From: Opitutaceae bacterium
GTDB lineage: Bacteria > Verrucomicrobiota > Verrucomicrobiia > Opitutales > Opitutaceae
Length of the DNA stretch: 62,871 bases
Direction of reading: 5' to 3'
Assembly: GCA_018667915.1 (NCBI GenBank)
Contig: JABIRI010000153.1
Coordinates: forward strand, 1-62,871
In this document: positions 1 to 9,037 of the stretch, in pieces
Layout of the letters: each line of letters opens with the position of its first letter
Position numbering within the stretch: position 1 is the stretch's first letter
Notes under the pieces: model-generated
Told to the model about the DNA's origin: nothing
What the model saw: the letters and a program-made list of their open reading frames with translations, nothing else
Databases searched by the model: none
Position numbers and translations under genes: made by a program

Positions 1-2691
1 CAGCGCCAGCCCGCACTCCTCAAGGCGCAACGCCTGAATCGCTTGGTGCACCGCAACAAGCGACGAGGAACACGCCGTGTCGATCGCCAGTGCCGGCCCT
101 TCCAAGCCGAGGGTGTAGGCCAGTCGCCCCGCCGCCGCGCTCATCGCATTACCGGTGCCACCGTAGGCATCGATTCTCGCCAAATCTTCGGGAGGCAAAG
201 CTCGCCGCGCATAGTCTTGGGTGCTGATGCCCACAAACACGCCGGTATCGCTGCCGTTCAACGACGACGGCGCGATACCCGCATTCTCCAATGCGTGCCA
301 CGTCACTTCCAACAGCAGCCGATGTTGTGGATCCATCGCAGCCGCCTCGCGCGGAGCGATGCCAAAGAAGTCCGCATCAAAGTCCTCAATCCCATGCAGG
401 AACCCACCGAACCGCGAGTTGGTCTTGCCCGCTGTCGCTGCCTCCGGCGCATACACGGACTCCACGTCAAACCGTTCCGCCGGCACCTGCTCGATCGCAT
501 CCACACCGTCCCGCAAGATCTGCCAAAACGACGCCGCATCATGCGCCCCTCCGGGAAACCGTAACCCCAGCCCTACAATCGCGATATCATCGTTTGCCGT
601 TTTTGCGCCTCGCCCGCTCGAAGGCGGTGACGTTTCGCCCGCCGGCAACACCTCACCGGTCAAATGAGTAACCAAACGCGCCACACTCGGGAAGTCATAG
701 AGCAACATCGGCGGAACTTCGCGGCCGAGATGTTCCTGCAACTCTCCCGACAATCCGACCAGTGCCGCCGAGTCCAAACCGTGCGCCGAAAACGGTGCGT
801 GCACATCCACCGCCGCGGCGCCTCCGCCCAGTCGCTTCGCCAATCGGGCGCGCAACCATTCCGTCAACCCCTTCGCTTCCTTTTCCGCCATCTCAACCGG
901 TATCTCTGGCGTCGGAATAGAAACTGAAGACGGCGTCCACTCGCCCACCACATTGAGATTCTCCGCCAGGTAACTTCGTCGGGCGCCCTGCCGCTGGATC
1001 TTGCCCGAGGAGGTCTTCGGCACGGTCCCCGTTTTGATCAAGACCACCGCGTGGGGCTGCACTTCGTGCTCCTGTAAAATCGCCTGTGCCACCGCCAGGC
1101 CGATCGCATCCGTGTCCGCATGGCGTAATGCGGTGCGCAACAACTCCTGAATCACCACTAACCGTTCCTGCCCGTCCACATCCACCGAAAACGCCGCTCC
1201 ACCTCCGCTCTTCAATGCAGGGTGAGACCGCTCCATCGAGAATTCGATGTCCTGCGGATAATGATTCCGGCCGCGAATCACGATCAAGTCCTTGGTGCGA
1301 CCGCAGATATAAAGTTCCCCCTCCTCATCCACGTAACCTAGATCACCCGTGCGCAACCAGGCCGTCGGGTCACCCGGCAACCGCGCGCCAAAGGCCTTCG
1401 CAGTTTCCTCCGGCCGCTGCCAATATCCCGCCGCTACCGTGGGTCCCGCGACCCAGACCTCTCCGATCGTCCCCGGCGCCGACGGCCGACTCTGCTCCGG
1501 ATCGGCAATCACCACCCGTGTATCCAAAATCATACGACCCGAGCTGACTTGCGCTGAAATGGTGCCCGTCGTCGCCGCCTGCGCGGACGCTTCAAATCGT
1601 CCTGCCTCCAGCGCCACTCGGTCCACCACTTTCACCACGGGCTCGCGGTCAACCTCGCCACCCGAGACCATCAGTGTTGTCTCAGCCATACCGAAACAGG
1701 GGTAGTGTGCCTCCGGGCGAAATCCGCAATCCGCGAACGCCTCTGAAAACGCCGTCAAGGTCGCCGCGCGCACCGGCTCCGCCCCGTTGTAAGCGCTCTC
1801 CCACGTCGACAGATCAAGCCCTACTCGCGCCTCGGGCCCGATCCGTTCGACACACAGGTCAAATCCGAAATTCGGACCGCCCCCATGCGTGCCCTTGAAT
1901 CTCGTGATCGCCTCGAGCCACCGGCGTGGTCGCTGGATAAAACTCACCGGTGACATCAACACGCCCAGATGCCCGGTATAAACCGGCCCCAATACGCCAT
2001 CGATCAGGCCCATGTCGTGAAAGGAGGGTAACCAGCTTACTGAAACGCTTTTCCGGTGGAGCCGAAACGACTCCTGAATATAATGGGCATTATAAACGAT
2101 GTTGGCATGCGTCACCATCACACCCTTGGGCGCCCCGGTGGATCCCGAGGTGTATTGTAAAAAGGCCAATTCATCCGACGTCACAGCTATCGGCTCGAAT
2201 CCCCGCGGGGCCTTGGCCACGGTATCCGTCGTCAACCACCCTAAACCCGCCCAGTCCGGCAACGCGCGAATCTGCCGCTGCACCGCTTCGTGAGTGCGCT
2301 CATTTGTCAGCGCAATCTTCGCCCCGGCATCCGATGCCAGCGCCAACAACCGCGGCAAGTGACCGGGATTGCGCGGTGGGTAGGCCGGCACCGCCACCAT
2401 GCCCGCATAGAGGCAGCCAAAAAAGCCCGCGATAAAATCCAGCCCTGCCGGATAGAGCAGTAAAACCCGGTCGCCCCGCTCACCAATTCCTTGTAAAGCC
2501 GCCGCCACCGCCCTCGCCCGCTGGTCGAGTTCGGCATAGGTCATGCGCAATTCCTCACCCTCCTTGTCCGCCAAAAAAATGTGCGATGGGCGCTCCGCCT
2601 CGTTTCGTGCCCGCCAGGTCAGTATGTCTCCTAGCGTCGTGCCGACGGGTTGTTGCCACACGGGGGCGGGATTGGAGTGAGATGACGACAC
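1..2691 (-). CDS. Fatty-acyl-AMP ligase / ACP / ketosynthase polyketide synthase (partial, 3' end off the left edge)
   Basis: The reverse strand reads open from about 2830 to base 1. It encodes a fatty-acyl-AMP ligase (adenylation motif YTSGSTGAPKG near 2160, then the FAAL-type motif LPSFHDMGLI and GGPNFGFDLC), an acyl carrier domain (HGLDS, phosphopantetheine serine near 770), and a ketosynthase beginning near 590 with active-site motif DTACSSSLVAVH at about 46 to 81. The edge cuts the ketosynthase just after that cysteine. FAALs activate a free fatty acid as acyl-AMP and load it on the ACP, so this protein probably starts a lipid-tailed product. The GTG at 2691 is the preferred start because homology begins soon after it; GTG 2754 and ATG 2829 are in frame. 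It diverges from the NRPS gene. Confidence 0.93.
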   Translation of the reverse strand, partial: MSSSHSNPAPVWQQPVGTTLGDILTWRARNEAERPSHIFLADKEGEELRMTYAELDQRARAVAAALQGIGERGDRVLLLYPAGLDFIAGFFGCLYAGMVAVPAYPPRNPGHLPRLLALASDAGAKIALTNERTHEAVQRQIRALPDWAGLGWLTTDTVAKAPRGFEPIAVTSDELAFLQYTSGSTGAPKGVMVTHANIVYNAHYIQESFRLHRKSVSVSWLPSFHDMGLIDGVLGPVYTGHLGVLMSPVSFIQRPRRWLEAITRFKGTHGGGPNFGFDLCVERIGPEARVGLDLSTWESAYNGAEPVRAATLTAFSEAFADCGFRPEAHYPCFGMAETTLMVSGGEVDREPVVKVVDRVALEAGRFEASAQAATTGTISAQVSSGRMILDTRVVIADPEQSRPSAPGTIGEVWVAGPTVAAGYWQRPEETAKAFGARLPGDPTAWLRTGDLGYVDEEGELYICGRTKDLIVIRGRNHYPQDIEFSMERSHPALKSGGGAAFSVDVDGQERLVVIQELLRTALRHADTDAIGLAVAQAILQEHEVQPHAVVLIKTGTVPKTSSGKIQRQGARRSYLAENLNVVGEWTPSSVSIPTPEIPVEMAEKEAKGLTEWLRARLAKRLGGGAAAVDVHAPFSAHGLDSAALVGLSGELQEHLGREVPPMLLYDFPSVARLVTHLTGEVLPAGETSPPSSGRGAKTANDDIAIVGLGLRFPGGAHDAASFWQILRDGVDAIEQVPAERFDVESVYAPEAATAGKTNSRFGGFLHGIEDFDADFFGIAPREAAAMDPQHRLLLEVTWHALENAGIAPSSLNGSDTGVFVGISTQDYARRALPPEDLARIDAYGGTGNAMSAAAGRLAYTLGLEGPALAIDTACSSSLVAVHQAIQALRLEECGLAL

Positions 2692-2827
2692 GACCAGAAA
2701 AATGGCGAGCCGAGCGAACGCGGTGCAACAGGTAAATCCAGCGAACCGCTCCACGGGGCGATATGGGGTAAAAACTCGGTAAACCCATTGACACAAACGT
2801 CGCTCCGTCCTGCCTAAACGCCGCACC
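2692..2827. promoter_or_regulatory. Divergent promoter region between the FAAL-PKS and NRPS genes
   Basis: These 136 bases separate two divergently read biosynthetic genes and must hold both promoters unless the FAAL gene starts further upstream. On the plus strand a perfect TTGACA lies at 2788-2793, but the best -10 candidate (CCTAAA, 2813-2818) has a long 19-base spacer. A transcript from it would begin almost at the NRPS ATG. No clear ribosome-binding site precedes either start. Confidence 0.35.
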
Positions 2828-5800
2828 ATGCCCACGTCCCCGCCCAACGATTTTCTCGCTTTGCTGGATACTTGCTCCGCCCGAGGCATTGCCCTGGAAG
2901 TCGGACCCACCGGTAAACTGAAGGTTCGCGCTCCCGCTGGCGCGCTCACGCCGGATTTGCAGGCCGAACTGCGTATCCACAAAAGCGATCTCGTCGCCTT
3001 GCTCTTAAAGCCCAGCTCCGCCCCCGGAGAACAGGCGCCGATCCCCCGCCGACCTGCCGATGTCCCCGCGCAGCTTTCCTCCGCCCAATCGCGACTCTGG
3101 TTCCTCAACCAGCTCGACCCTCGCAGCGTCCCCGCCTACAACATCGTCGCCGCCGTGCGTATCCGCGGCCCCCTCCAGTCCGCCGCACTCCAGACTGCCG
3201 CGCAGGCTCTCGCGGCACGCCACGAAACCTTGCGCACAGGCTTCGTCACGACCGCCGGTCAGCCGGAACAACGCGTCCAGGACTCCGTCGAAGTGCCGTT
3301 CACCACGGTCGACTTGAGCTCCATGGCCACATCCGAACAGGAGACCGAAGTCGCCGCCCGGCTGCGCGCCGAAGCTCAACTCCCCTTCGACCTCACCACC
3401 GCTCCACTCCTGCGCACGACGTTGCTGCAACTCGCTCCGAACGACCACGCGTTCCTTTTCACCCTGCATCATCTCGTGTCCGACGGCTGGTCTTCCGGCG
3501 TGATCGTGCGGGACCTTGCCACGGCTTACCAAAATGCCGCGACCGGTCAGCCCGCCGCACTCCCGCCTCTTACGGTGCAGTTCGCCGACTACGCGGCCTG
3601 GCAGGGCAAACGCTTGGCCGGCCCGGAGGCCGCCGCCGACCTCGCGTATTGGACCGATCGACTCGCCGGCACCCCGGTCCTCGATCTACCGACCGACCAC
3701 CCCCGTCCAGCCGCCATGAGTTTCGCCGGCAGCACGGCCTACCAAACCTTCCCGCTCGACCTCTCCACCGGACTTCAGGATCTCGCTAGCCAAGAACAAG
3801 CCACCCTTTTCCAAGTGCTCCTGGCGGGCTTCAAGGCCGTGCTCTGGCACTATACCGGACAGGCCGATCTCGCGGTGGGCACCTCCATTGCCAATCGCAA
3901 CCACCCCGACCTGGAACCTTTGATCGGGTTTCTCACCAACACCCTCGTGCTCCGCACCCGTTTCAGCGAGGACGCGACGTTTGGCGAGCTGGTCCAACAG
4001 GTTCGCGCGGTGGCCACCGAAGCCTACGCCCACGCGGAAACCCCACTCGAACGCATCATCGAAACGCTGCAACCCGAACGCAGCATGAGCCAGAACCCCC
4101 TTTTCCAAGTCTGCTTTTCTCTCCTGCAGGCCCATCGGGATGGCCTTCAACTGGGTGAGGGACTCGAGCTCGAGCAACTTAATGTCGATAGCGCCACGGC
4201 CCGTTTCGACCTCACCGTCACCGTCGAAAATACCCGCACCGGACTGCTCGTCGCGGTCGAATACAGCCGGGACCTTTTTGAGCCGGAGACCATCACGCGG
4301 TTTCTCGCCCACTATCGCACACTGCTTGGCGCCGCCGTTGCCGCTCCCACCACCCCGCTTCGGGCCCTGCCGCTGCTCACGACCGATGACCGCCAGAACT
4401 TGCTCCACGACCGGAACCAGTCCGCCTCCCCGTATCCCCGGGAGGCCTGTATCCACGACCTGTTTTCCGCGTGTGTCCGCGCCGCACCCGATCAAATCGC
4501 GGTGCAAGCCGGCGAACTGCAACTGACCTACGGCGAGCTCAACGCTCATTCCAATCGCCTGTCCCATCGCCTCCGAGCCGCCGGCGTTACTACCGATATT
4601 CCCGTGGCCGTCTGTGCCGAACGCTCGCTCGAAATGATCGTCGCGCTCGTTGCCGTGCTCAAAGCCGGCGGGCACTACGTGCCATTCGACCCCGAGGATC
4701 CCTCTTCTCGCTTGCAACGGCTATTCGACCTCGCCCGCCCTTGCCTGGTGCTCGCCCCCGCGACCGCCGCTGACCGACTCCCCGAAACTCAGGTTAAAGT
4801 CCTGCCCATTGATCTCGCCGATCCCGCGTTTCTCGACGAACCCACCGACGAACTGCCGTCCGCCACCCGTCCCGAAAACCTCGCCTACACCACCTTCACC
4901 TCCGGCTCGACCGGCGTGCCAAAGGGGATCTGTATACCCCATCGGGGGGTCGTTCGCTTGGTGCGCGAAACCAACTATCTCGATTACGGCCCCGACCTGC
5001 GTATTCTCGAACTCGCTCCCGTCTCATTCGATGCTTCGACTTTCGAAATTTGGGGTGCCCTCTGCAACGGGGCCAGGCTCGTCATCTTTCGCCCCGGCCC
5101 GCCCTCGATTCGTGAACTGGCCGACACCATCGAAGCTCGGCGCATCACCACACTCTACCTGACATCGGCGCTGTTCAACCTGATGGTCGACGAACGCCTA
5201 CCCGCGTTTGCGAGCGTGCGCCATCTCCTCGTGGGCGGCGACATCATCTCAGTCCCGCACTCCCGGCGCCTGCTCGAGACGCACGATCAGATCACGCTCA
5301 TCAATGGCTACGGACCCACCGAAACCACGACCTTCGCCAGTTGCGGCATGTTGCGCACCCCGGCCGATCTCGGGCACTCCGTGACCATCGGTCCGCCGAT
5401 GTCCAACACGACCCTCTACATCCTCAATCGCGATCTCGAGCCCGTGCCCGTGGGTATACCTGGAGACCTCTACATCGGCGGCGACGGCAACGCGCGCGGC
5501 TATCTCGACCGACCTGATCTCACCGCTGAAAGCTTCGTGCCCCATCCCTTTCCCCGCACTTCAGGTGAGCGACTCTACCGCACCGGCGACTTGGCCCGCT
5601 GGGCTCCTGACGGCACGGCCGAATTCATTGGCCGCCGCGATTTTCAGGTCAAGGTCCGCGGCTTTCGGATCGAATTAGGCGAGATCGAAAGTGCGCTCTC
5701 GGCCCACCCCGGCGTCGAAAAGGCCCTCGTCCTGGTGATCGAAGATCGGCCCGGAGACAAACGACTCGTTGCCTGCATCCAAACGGTGCCTGGTCAAACC

Positions 5801-6322
5801 GCCCCCGACGATCCGGCGCTTCGCACCCATCTGCAGTCGCGGCTACCTGACTTCATGGTGCCCGGTGCCTTTCTGGCCGTCGACGCGTTCCCTCTCACCG
5901 CCCATGGCAAAGTGGATCGCGCCGCCCTGCGTGGAGCGGCCACCGCAGCTGCCGCGCCCTCCACGACCTACGCTCCGCCTCAAGGTGCGGTGGAGGAAAT
6001 CGTTGCCGACGTCTGGGCCAGTGTGCTCAAAGCCGAGCGCGTCGGACGCAATGACGGCTTCTTCGACCACGGCGGGCACTCGTTGCTCGCCACTCAAGTC
6101 ATGTGGCGGATTTTCGAAATATTCGACGTGGAATTACCCCTGCGCCTGCTCTTCGAATACCCGACGACGGCCGACTTCGCGGAAGCGGTCATTGACTCGG
6201 TCGATTCCGCAGCCGGACAGCCTGGTCGCGCTGAAAAAATTGCCCGCGTTCATCTGCGGGTCAAAGCGCTGTCCCCAGCAGAGGTAGAACGCTTACTCGC
6301 CGCCAAACGACAAAAAATCTGA
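2828..6322 (+). CDS. Single-module non-ribosomal peptide synthetase (docking-C-A-PCP)
   Basis: 1164 residues. Residues 5-60 look like a TubC-type N-terminal docking domain. A condensation domain follows (about 78-510) with HHLVSDG at 214-220, then an adenylation domain (about 520-1020) with TSGSTGVPKG, FDASTFEIW, YGPTETT, YRTGDLARW and the invariant Lys in HGKVDR, and a PCP with GGHSLL (Ser1085). The tail ends in a short charged helix (SPAEVERLLAAKR) that may dock to a partner. Reading the specificity pocket by hand gives about D-A-F-N-L-G-G-T-F-K, which I cannot assign; a hydrophobic or small residue is likely. There is no thioesterase or reductase domain, so chain release must occur on another protein. 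MbtH, thioesterase and PPTase genes lie downstream. Confidence 0.95.
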   Translation: MPTSPPNDFLALLDTCSARGIALEVGPTGKLKVRAPAGALTPDLQAELRIHKSDLVALLLKPSSAPGEQAPIPRRPADVPAQLSSAQSRLWFLNQLDPRSVPAYNIVAAVRIRGPLQSAALQTAAQALAARHETLRTGFVTTAGQPEQRVQDSVEVPFTTVDLSSMATSEQETEVAARLRAEAQLPFDLTTAPLLRTTLLQLAPNDHAFLFTLHHLVSDGWSSGVIVRDLATAYQNAATGQPAALPPLTVQFADYAAWQGKRLAGPEAAADLAYWTDRLAGTPVLDLPTDHPRPAAMSFAGSTAYQTFPLDLSTGLQDLASQEQATLFQVLLAGFKAVLWHYTGQADLAVGTSIANRNHPDLEPLIGFLTNTLVLRTRFSEDATFGELVQQVRAVATEAYAHAETPLERIIETLQPERSMSQNPLFQVCFSLLQAHRDGLQLGEGLELEQLNVDSATARFDLTVTVENTRTGLLVAVEYSRDLFEPETITRFLAHYRTLLGAAVAAPTTPLRALPLLTTDDRQNLLHDRNQSASPYPREACIHDLFSACVRAAPDQIAVQAGELQLTYGELNAHSNRLSHRLRAAGVTTDIPVAVCAERSLEMIVALVAVLKAGGHYVPFDPEDPSSRLQRLFDLARPCLVLAPATAADRLPETQVKVLPIDLADPAFLDEPTDELPSATRPENLAYTTFTSGSTGVPKGICIPHRGVVRLVRETNYLDYGPDLRILELAPVSFDASTFEIWGALCNGARLVIFRPGPPSIRELADTIEARRITTLYLTSALFNLMVDERLPAFASVRHLLVGGDIISVPHSRRLLETHDQITLINGYGPTETTTFASCGMLRTPADLGHSVTIGPPMSNTTLYILNRDLEPVPVGIPGDLYIGGDGNARGYLDRPDLTAESFVPHPFPRTSGERLYRTGDLARWAPDGTAEFIGRRDFQVKVRGFRIELGEIESALSAHPGVEKALVLVIEDRPGDKRLVACIQTVPGQTAPDDPALRTHLQSRLPDFMVPGAFLAVDAFPLTAHGKVDRAALRGAATAAAAPSTTYAPPQGAVEEIVADVWASVLKAERVGRNDGFFDHGGHSLLATQVMWRIFEIFDVELPLRLLFEYPTTADFAEAVIDSVDSAAGQPGRAEKIARVHLRVKALSPAEVERLLAAKRQKI

Positions 6323-6358
6323 AGCGCCCTCCCGTCGGGAGCACTCGCTCATTCGACG

Positions 6359-7213
6359 TCAGGTCCAGTAGATCGCAGTCTGTTCGTCTTTCATCCCCAT
6401 GAGGAATGAAATCGTCGACCGGAACTCACCGGCAGCAGCCTGCGCTTGCACCGCGTGGATCAATTTGCCGTTAAAAAAGTAAATGTCCCCGGGGCGAATA
6501 TCCAATTCGATGCAGTCGAATTTTTGCAACCACTCCGGCTGATACGGGTAACCCGTCTCTTCAATGCCAAGCGTCTTCCGGGTCGTCGCATCCGGTTCAA
6601 TATTCCAATAGAACAACTGTCCACCCGCCGCGCCATTTTGCAGGCACATGTTGGCCGCCGCGAGCGGATTACGGGCGACTTCCTGAATCTCGAAACCGGC
6701 CTGCGCCTGGGCTGAGAGCTGGGCCGCATCATCGTGAGCGGCTAAGGCAAAGGTGCCGTCTCCACTCCAGGCTCGCACCACAAATTCACCCGCCGACCGA
6801 CCCTCATGCTCCGCGACGCGCAATGCGACCCCGGTTTTAGCGAGCTCGTCCGCAACTTGATCCATCAGCTCCTGAAAGACATTGCGATGTCCTTCAAACA
6901 AGGCGTGGAGCGCTTCGCGCGTCTGACCAGCTTCGTTCACATAGTCGCTGAGCAGTTTGGCGTAATGGTAGGTCCCTACGTAATAGGCAGGCACGGCATC
7001 ACCACGTTGGCGCAACTCCGGGCTCGCCCAGAAATTTTCGGTCACGCCGGTGCAAAGTTCCGGTGCCATCGCACCGCGAAAGATGCATCCCGCCACCTCG
7101 CCGCGCATAACCCGCACGATCTCCCGAGGATCGAGCTTCGTAAATTCGTTGATCCGGAAATACTCAGGGGGGTAAGACCGGCCGGTGATGCTGACGTTTT
7201 CAGTGGCGTTCAT
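6359..7213 (-). CDS. Fe(II)/2-oxoglutarate-dependent oxygenase, probably an amino-acid hydroxylase
   Basis: 284 residues. A double-stranded beta-helix oxygenase signature can be read: His160 and Asp162 in AHDDAAQ form the HxD pair, His253 in LIHAVQ is the distal iron ligand, and Arg265 in FRSTISF would bind 2-oxoglutarate. GDIYFFNGKLIHAV is typical of the family. Because the Asp of HxD is present, hydroxylation rather than halogenation is expected. The gene converges on the NRPS gene with a 36-base gap and diverges from the exporter gene, so tailoring of the peptide or of a free amino-acid precursor is a reasonable inference. The substrate is not readable from sequence. Confidence 0.72.
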   Translation of the reverse strand: MNATENVSITGRSYPPEYFRINEFTKLDPREIVRVMRGEVAGCIFRGAMAPELCTGVTENFWASPELRQRGDAVPAYYVGTYHYAKLLSDYVNEAGQTREALHALFEGHRNVFQELMDQVADELAKTGVALRVAEHEGRSAGEFVVRAWSGDGTFALAAHDDAAQLSAQAQAGFEIQEVARNPLAAANMCLQNGAAGGQLFYWNIEPDATTRKTLGIEETGYPYQPEWLQKFDCIELDIRPGDIYFFNGKLIHAVQAQAAAGEFRSTISFLMGMKDEQTAIYWT

Positions 7214-7386
7214 TGAATCGCGCCGAGGCGCAGCTCGTTCTTTTCCTCCGCCCGCGCCATTGTCCAGTCGATCCGTTCCTAATCCCCGTAGAATTCGGCA
7301 AAATCAGGTATGTCCCCTAGGAAACCGGCAATGAGGGACTCTGTTCTTGCTTCACTCTGATCACGCGGGCTTCCTGCAAGTTCGCC

Positions 7387-9018
7387 ATGAATCTGCTGAA
7401 ATTTGTCAAGCAAGAGAGCTCTATCTCGCTGCAGTCGCTCATGGTTTTGACCCTCCTGTCCGGCATCGCGCAAGGCGTCCTGCTGGCGATCATCAATGCG
7501 GCGGCGACGTCCGCCAGTTTCCCGGACTTAAACTTCCGCTACCTGCTGATGTTCGCTCTGGCTATCGCCGTTTTCATCATCGCCAAGCGCGTCGCCCTCG
7601 AACGGTCCTTCGCCATCACCGAGGAAATCATCGCGAAGTTGCGTATTCGCATCATCGACAAGTTTCGCCGCTGCCACCTCTCGGTCGCCGAACGCATCGG
7701 CAAGGCCAACATCGAGTCCCGCCTCTCCCAGGACACGGTGACCATTTCCCAAGCCGCCGGCGAAATCGTCAATGCGGTGCAATCCGCCGTCATGATTGTG
7801 GTTTGCGTGCTCTATCTCGCCATCCTCTCCAAGATCGCATTTCTCATCACGTTGGTCATGATCCTCGGCGGCATTTCGATCTACCTCCGCAATCAGCGTC
7901 AGATCACGACGGAACTCCAAGCCGCCACGGAAAAGGAAACCGAGTTCTTCGGCTCACTCACCCAGGTCATCGAAGGGTTCAAAGAGATGAAGGTCAATCA
8001 GGCCAAGTCCGACGATCTCTTCGAAAACAACTTCACCCGCATTTGTCGGGACGCCGAGGACGTGAAGGTCCGCACCGGGCTCGCTTACGTGCGTAACTTC
8101 ATCTTCTCACAGACGTTTTTTTATGTCCTGATCGCGGTGCTGGTGTTTCTGCTCCCCAGTCTCAGCGACGCCTACGCCGACGTCGTGGTGAAGGCGACCG
8201 CGGTGATTCTCTTTATCATTGGCCCGCTCACGTCACTCGTCGGTTCCATTCCCATTTACGCCCGGGCCGAGGTCGCAATCGGTAATATTGCCGCCCTCGA
8301 TGCCTTTCTCGACACCCCGGAAGCCTCTGCTGAGCGACGCGTCGAACCCGCCGACATCAGCTTCACTGATTTCAAAACGCTCGCGGTCGAGAACGTCACC
8401 TTTTCCTACCCGAGCGAAACGGGCATCGGCGAAGGTTTCGCGGTGGGTCCGTTCAATCTCGAACTCCAAGCCGGAGAAGTCGTCTTCATTGTCGGCGGCA
8501 ACGGCTCCGGTAAATCCACGTTCTTAAAACTGCTCACCGGTCTCTACGCCCCCCATGAGGGCAGCCTCAAAGTCGACGGCCTCAGTCTGAAACCGGCCCA
8601 CTACGCCGCGTTCCGCGACCTGTATTCGATCATCTTTACTGATTTCCACCTCTTCGATCGCCTCTACGGAATCAATCACGTGGACGAAAAATCGGTCGCC
8701 CAACAGCTCCAACGCCTCGAACTCGCCGACAAGACCTCCTTCGAGGGTGGACGCTTTACCAATCTGAACCTCTCGACCGGTCAACGCAAACGCTTGGCCC
8801 TATTGATCGCCTCCCTTGAGGACCGCCCGATCCTTGCCTTGGATGAATTCGCCGCCGATCAGGATCCGGAGTTCCGTCAGTTCTTTTACGAAACGCTCGT
8901 CCCTGAGCTCAAGGCGGCCGGCAAAACGATCGTAGCCGTCACTCACGACGACCGTTACTTTCATTGCGCCGACCGCGTGATTAAGATGGAATACGGCCAG
9001 GTTCAATCCACCGTATAG
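7387..9018 (+). CDS. Cyclic-peptide/siderophore export ABC transporter (PvdE/SyrD type, fused membrane and ATPase domains)
   Basis: 543 residues. An N-terminal six-helix membrane domain (about 1-300) is followed by an ATPase domain with Walker A GGNGSGKST (370-378), signature LSTGQRKR (462-469) and Walker B ILALDE (482-487). The order and the unusual signature fit the half-transporters that export non-ribosomal peptides such as pyoverdine precursors. It would act as a dimer in the inner membrane, moving the product or a precursor to the periplasm. The gene lies divergent to the oxygenase gene and is followed after 19 bases by a prohibitin-like gene, so the two are probably co-transcribed. Confidence 0.9.
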   Translation: MNLLKFVKQESSISLQSLMVLTLLSGIAQGVLLAIINAAATSASFPDLNFRYLLMFALAIAVFIIAKRVALERSFAITEEIIAKLRIRIIDKFRRCHLSVAERIGKANIESRLSQDTVTISQAAGEIVNAVQSAVMIVVCVLYLAILSKIAFLITLVMILGGISIYLRNQRQITTELQAATEKETEFFGSLTQVIEGFKEMKVNQAKSDDLFENNFTRICRDAEDVKVRTGLAYVRNFIFSQTFFYVLIAVLVFLLPSLSDAYADVVVKATAVILFIIGPLTSLVGSIPIYARAEVAIGNIAALDAFLDTPEASAERRVEPADISFTDFKTLAVENVTFSYPSETGIGEGFAVGPFNLELQAGEVVFIVGGNGSGKSTFLKLLTGLYAPHEGSLKVDGLSLKPAHYAAFRDLYSIIFTDFHLFDRLYGINHVDEKSVAQQLQRLELADKTSFEGGRFTNLNLSTGQRKRLALLIASLEDRPILALDEFAADQDPEFRQFFYETLVPELKAAGKTIVAVTHDDRYFHCADRVIKMEYGQVQSTV

Positions 9019-9037
9019 CCCCTCCTTTTACTGTAGC

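Noticed and set aside
3686-4717. A 343-codon open frame on the minus strand inside the NRPS gene
   Set aside because: It is an antisense shadow of the NRPS condensation and adenylation domains in GC-rich sequence; no family is recognisable.
6359-7213. Non-haem iron halogenase
   Set aside because: Halogenases lack the carboxylate of HxD; Asp162 is present, so a hydroxylase is more likely.
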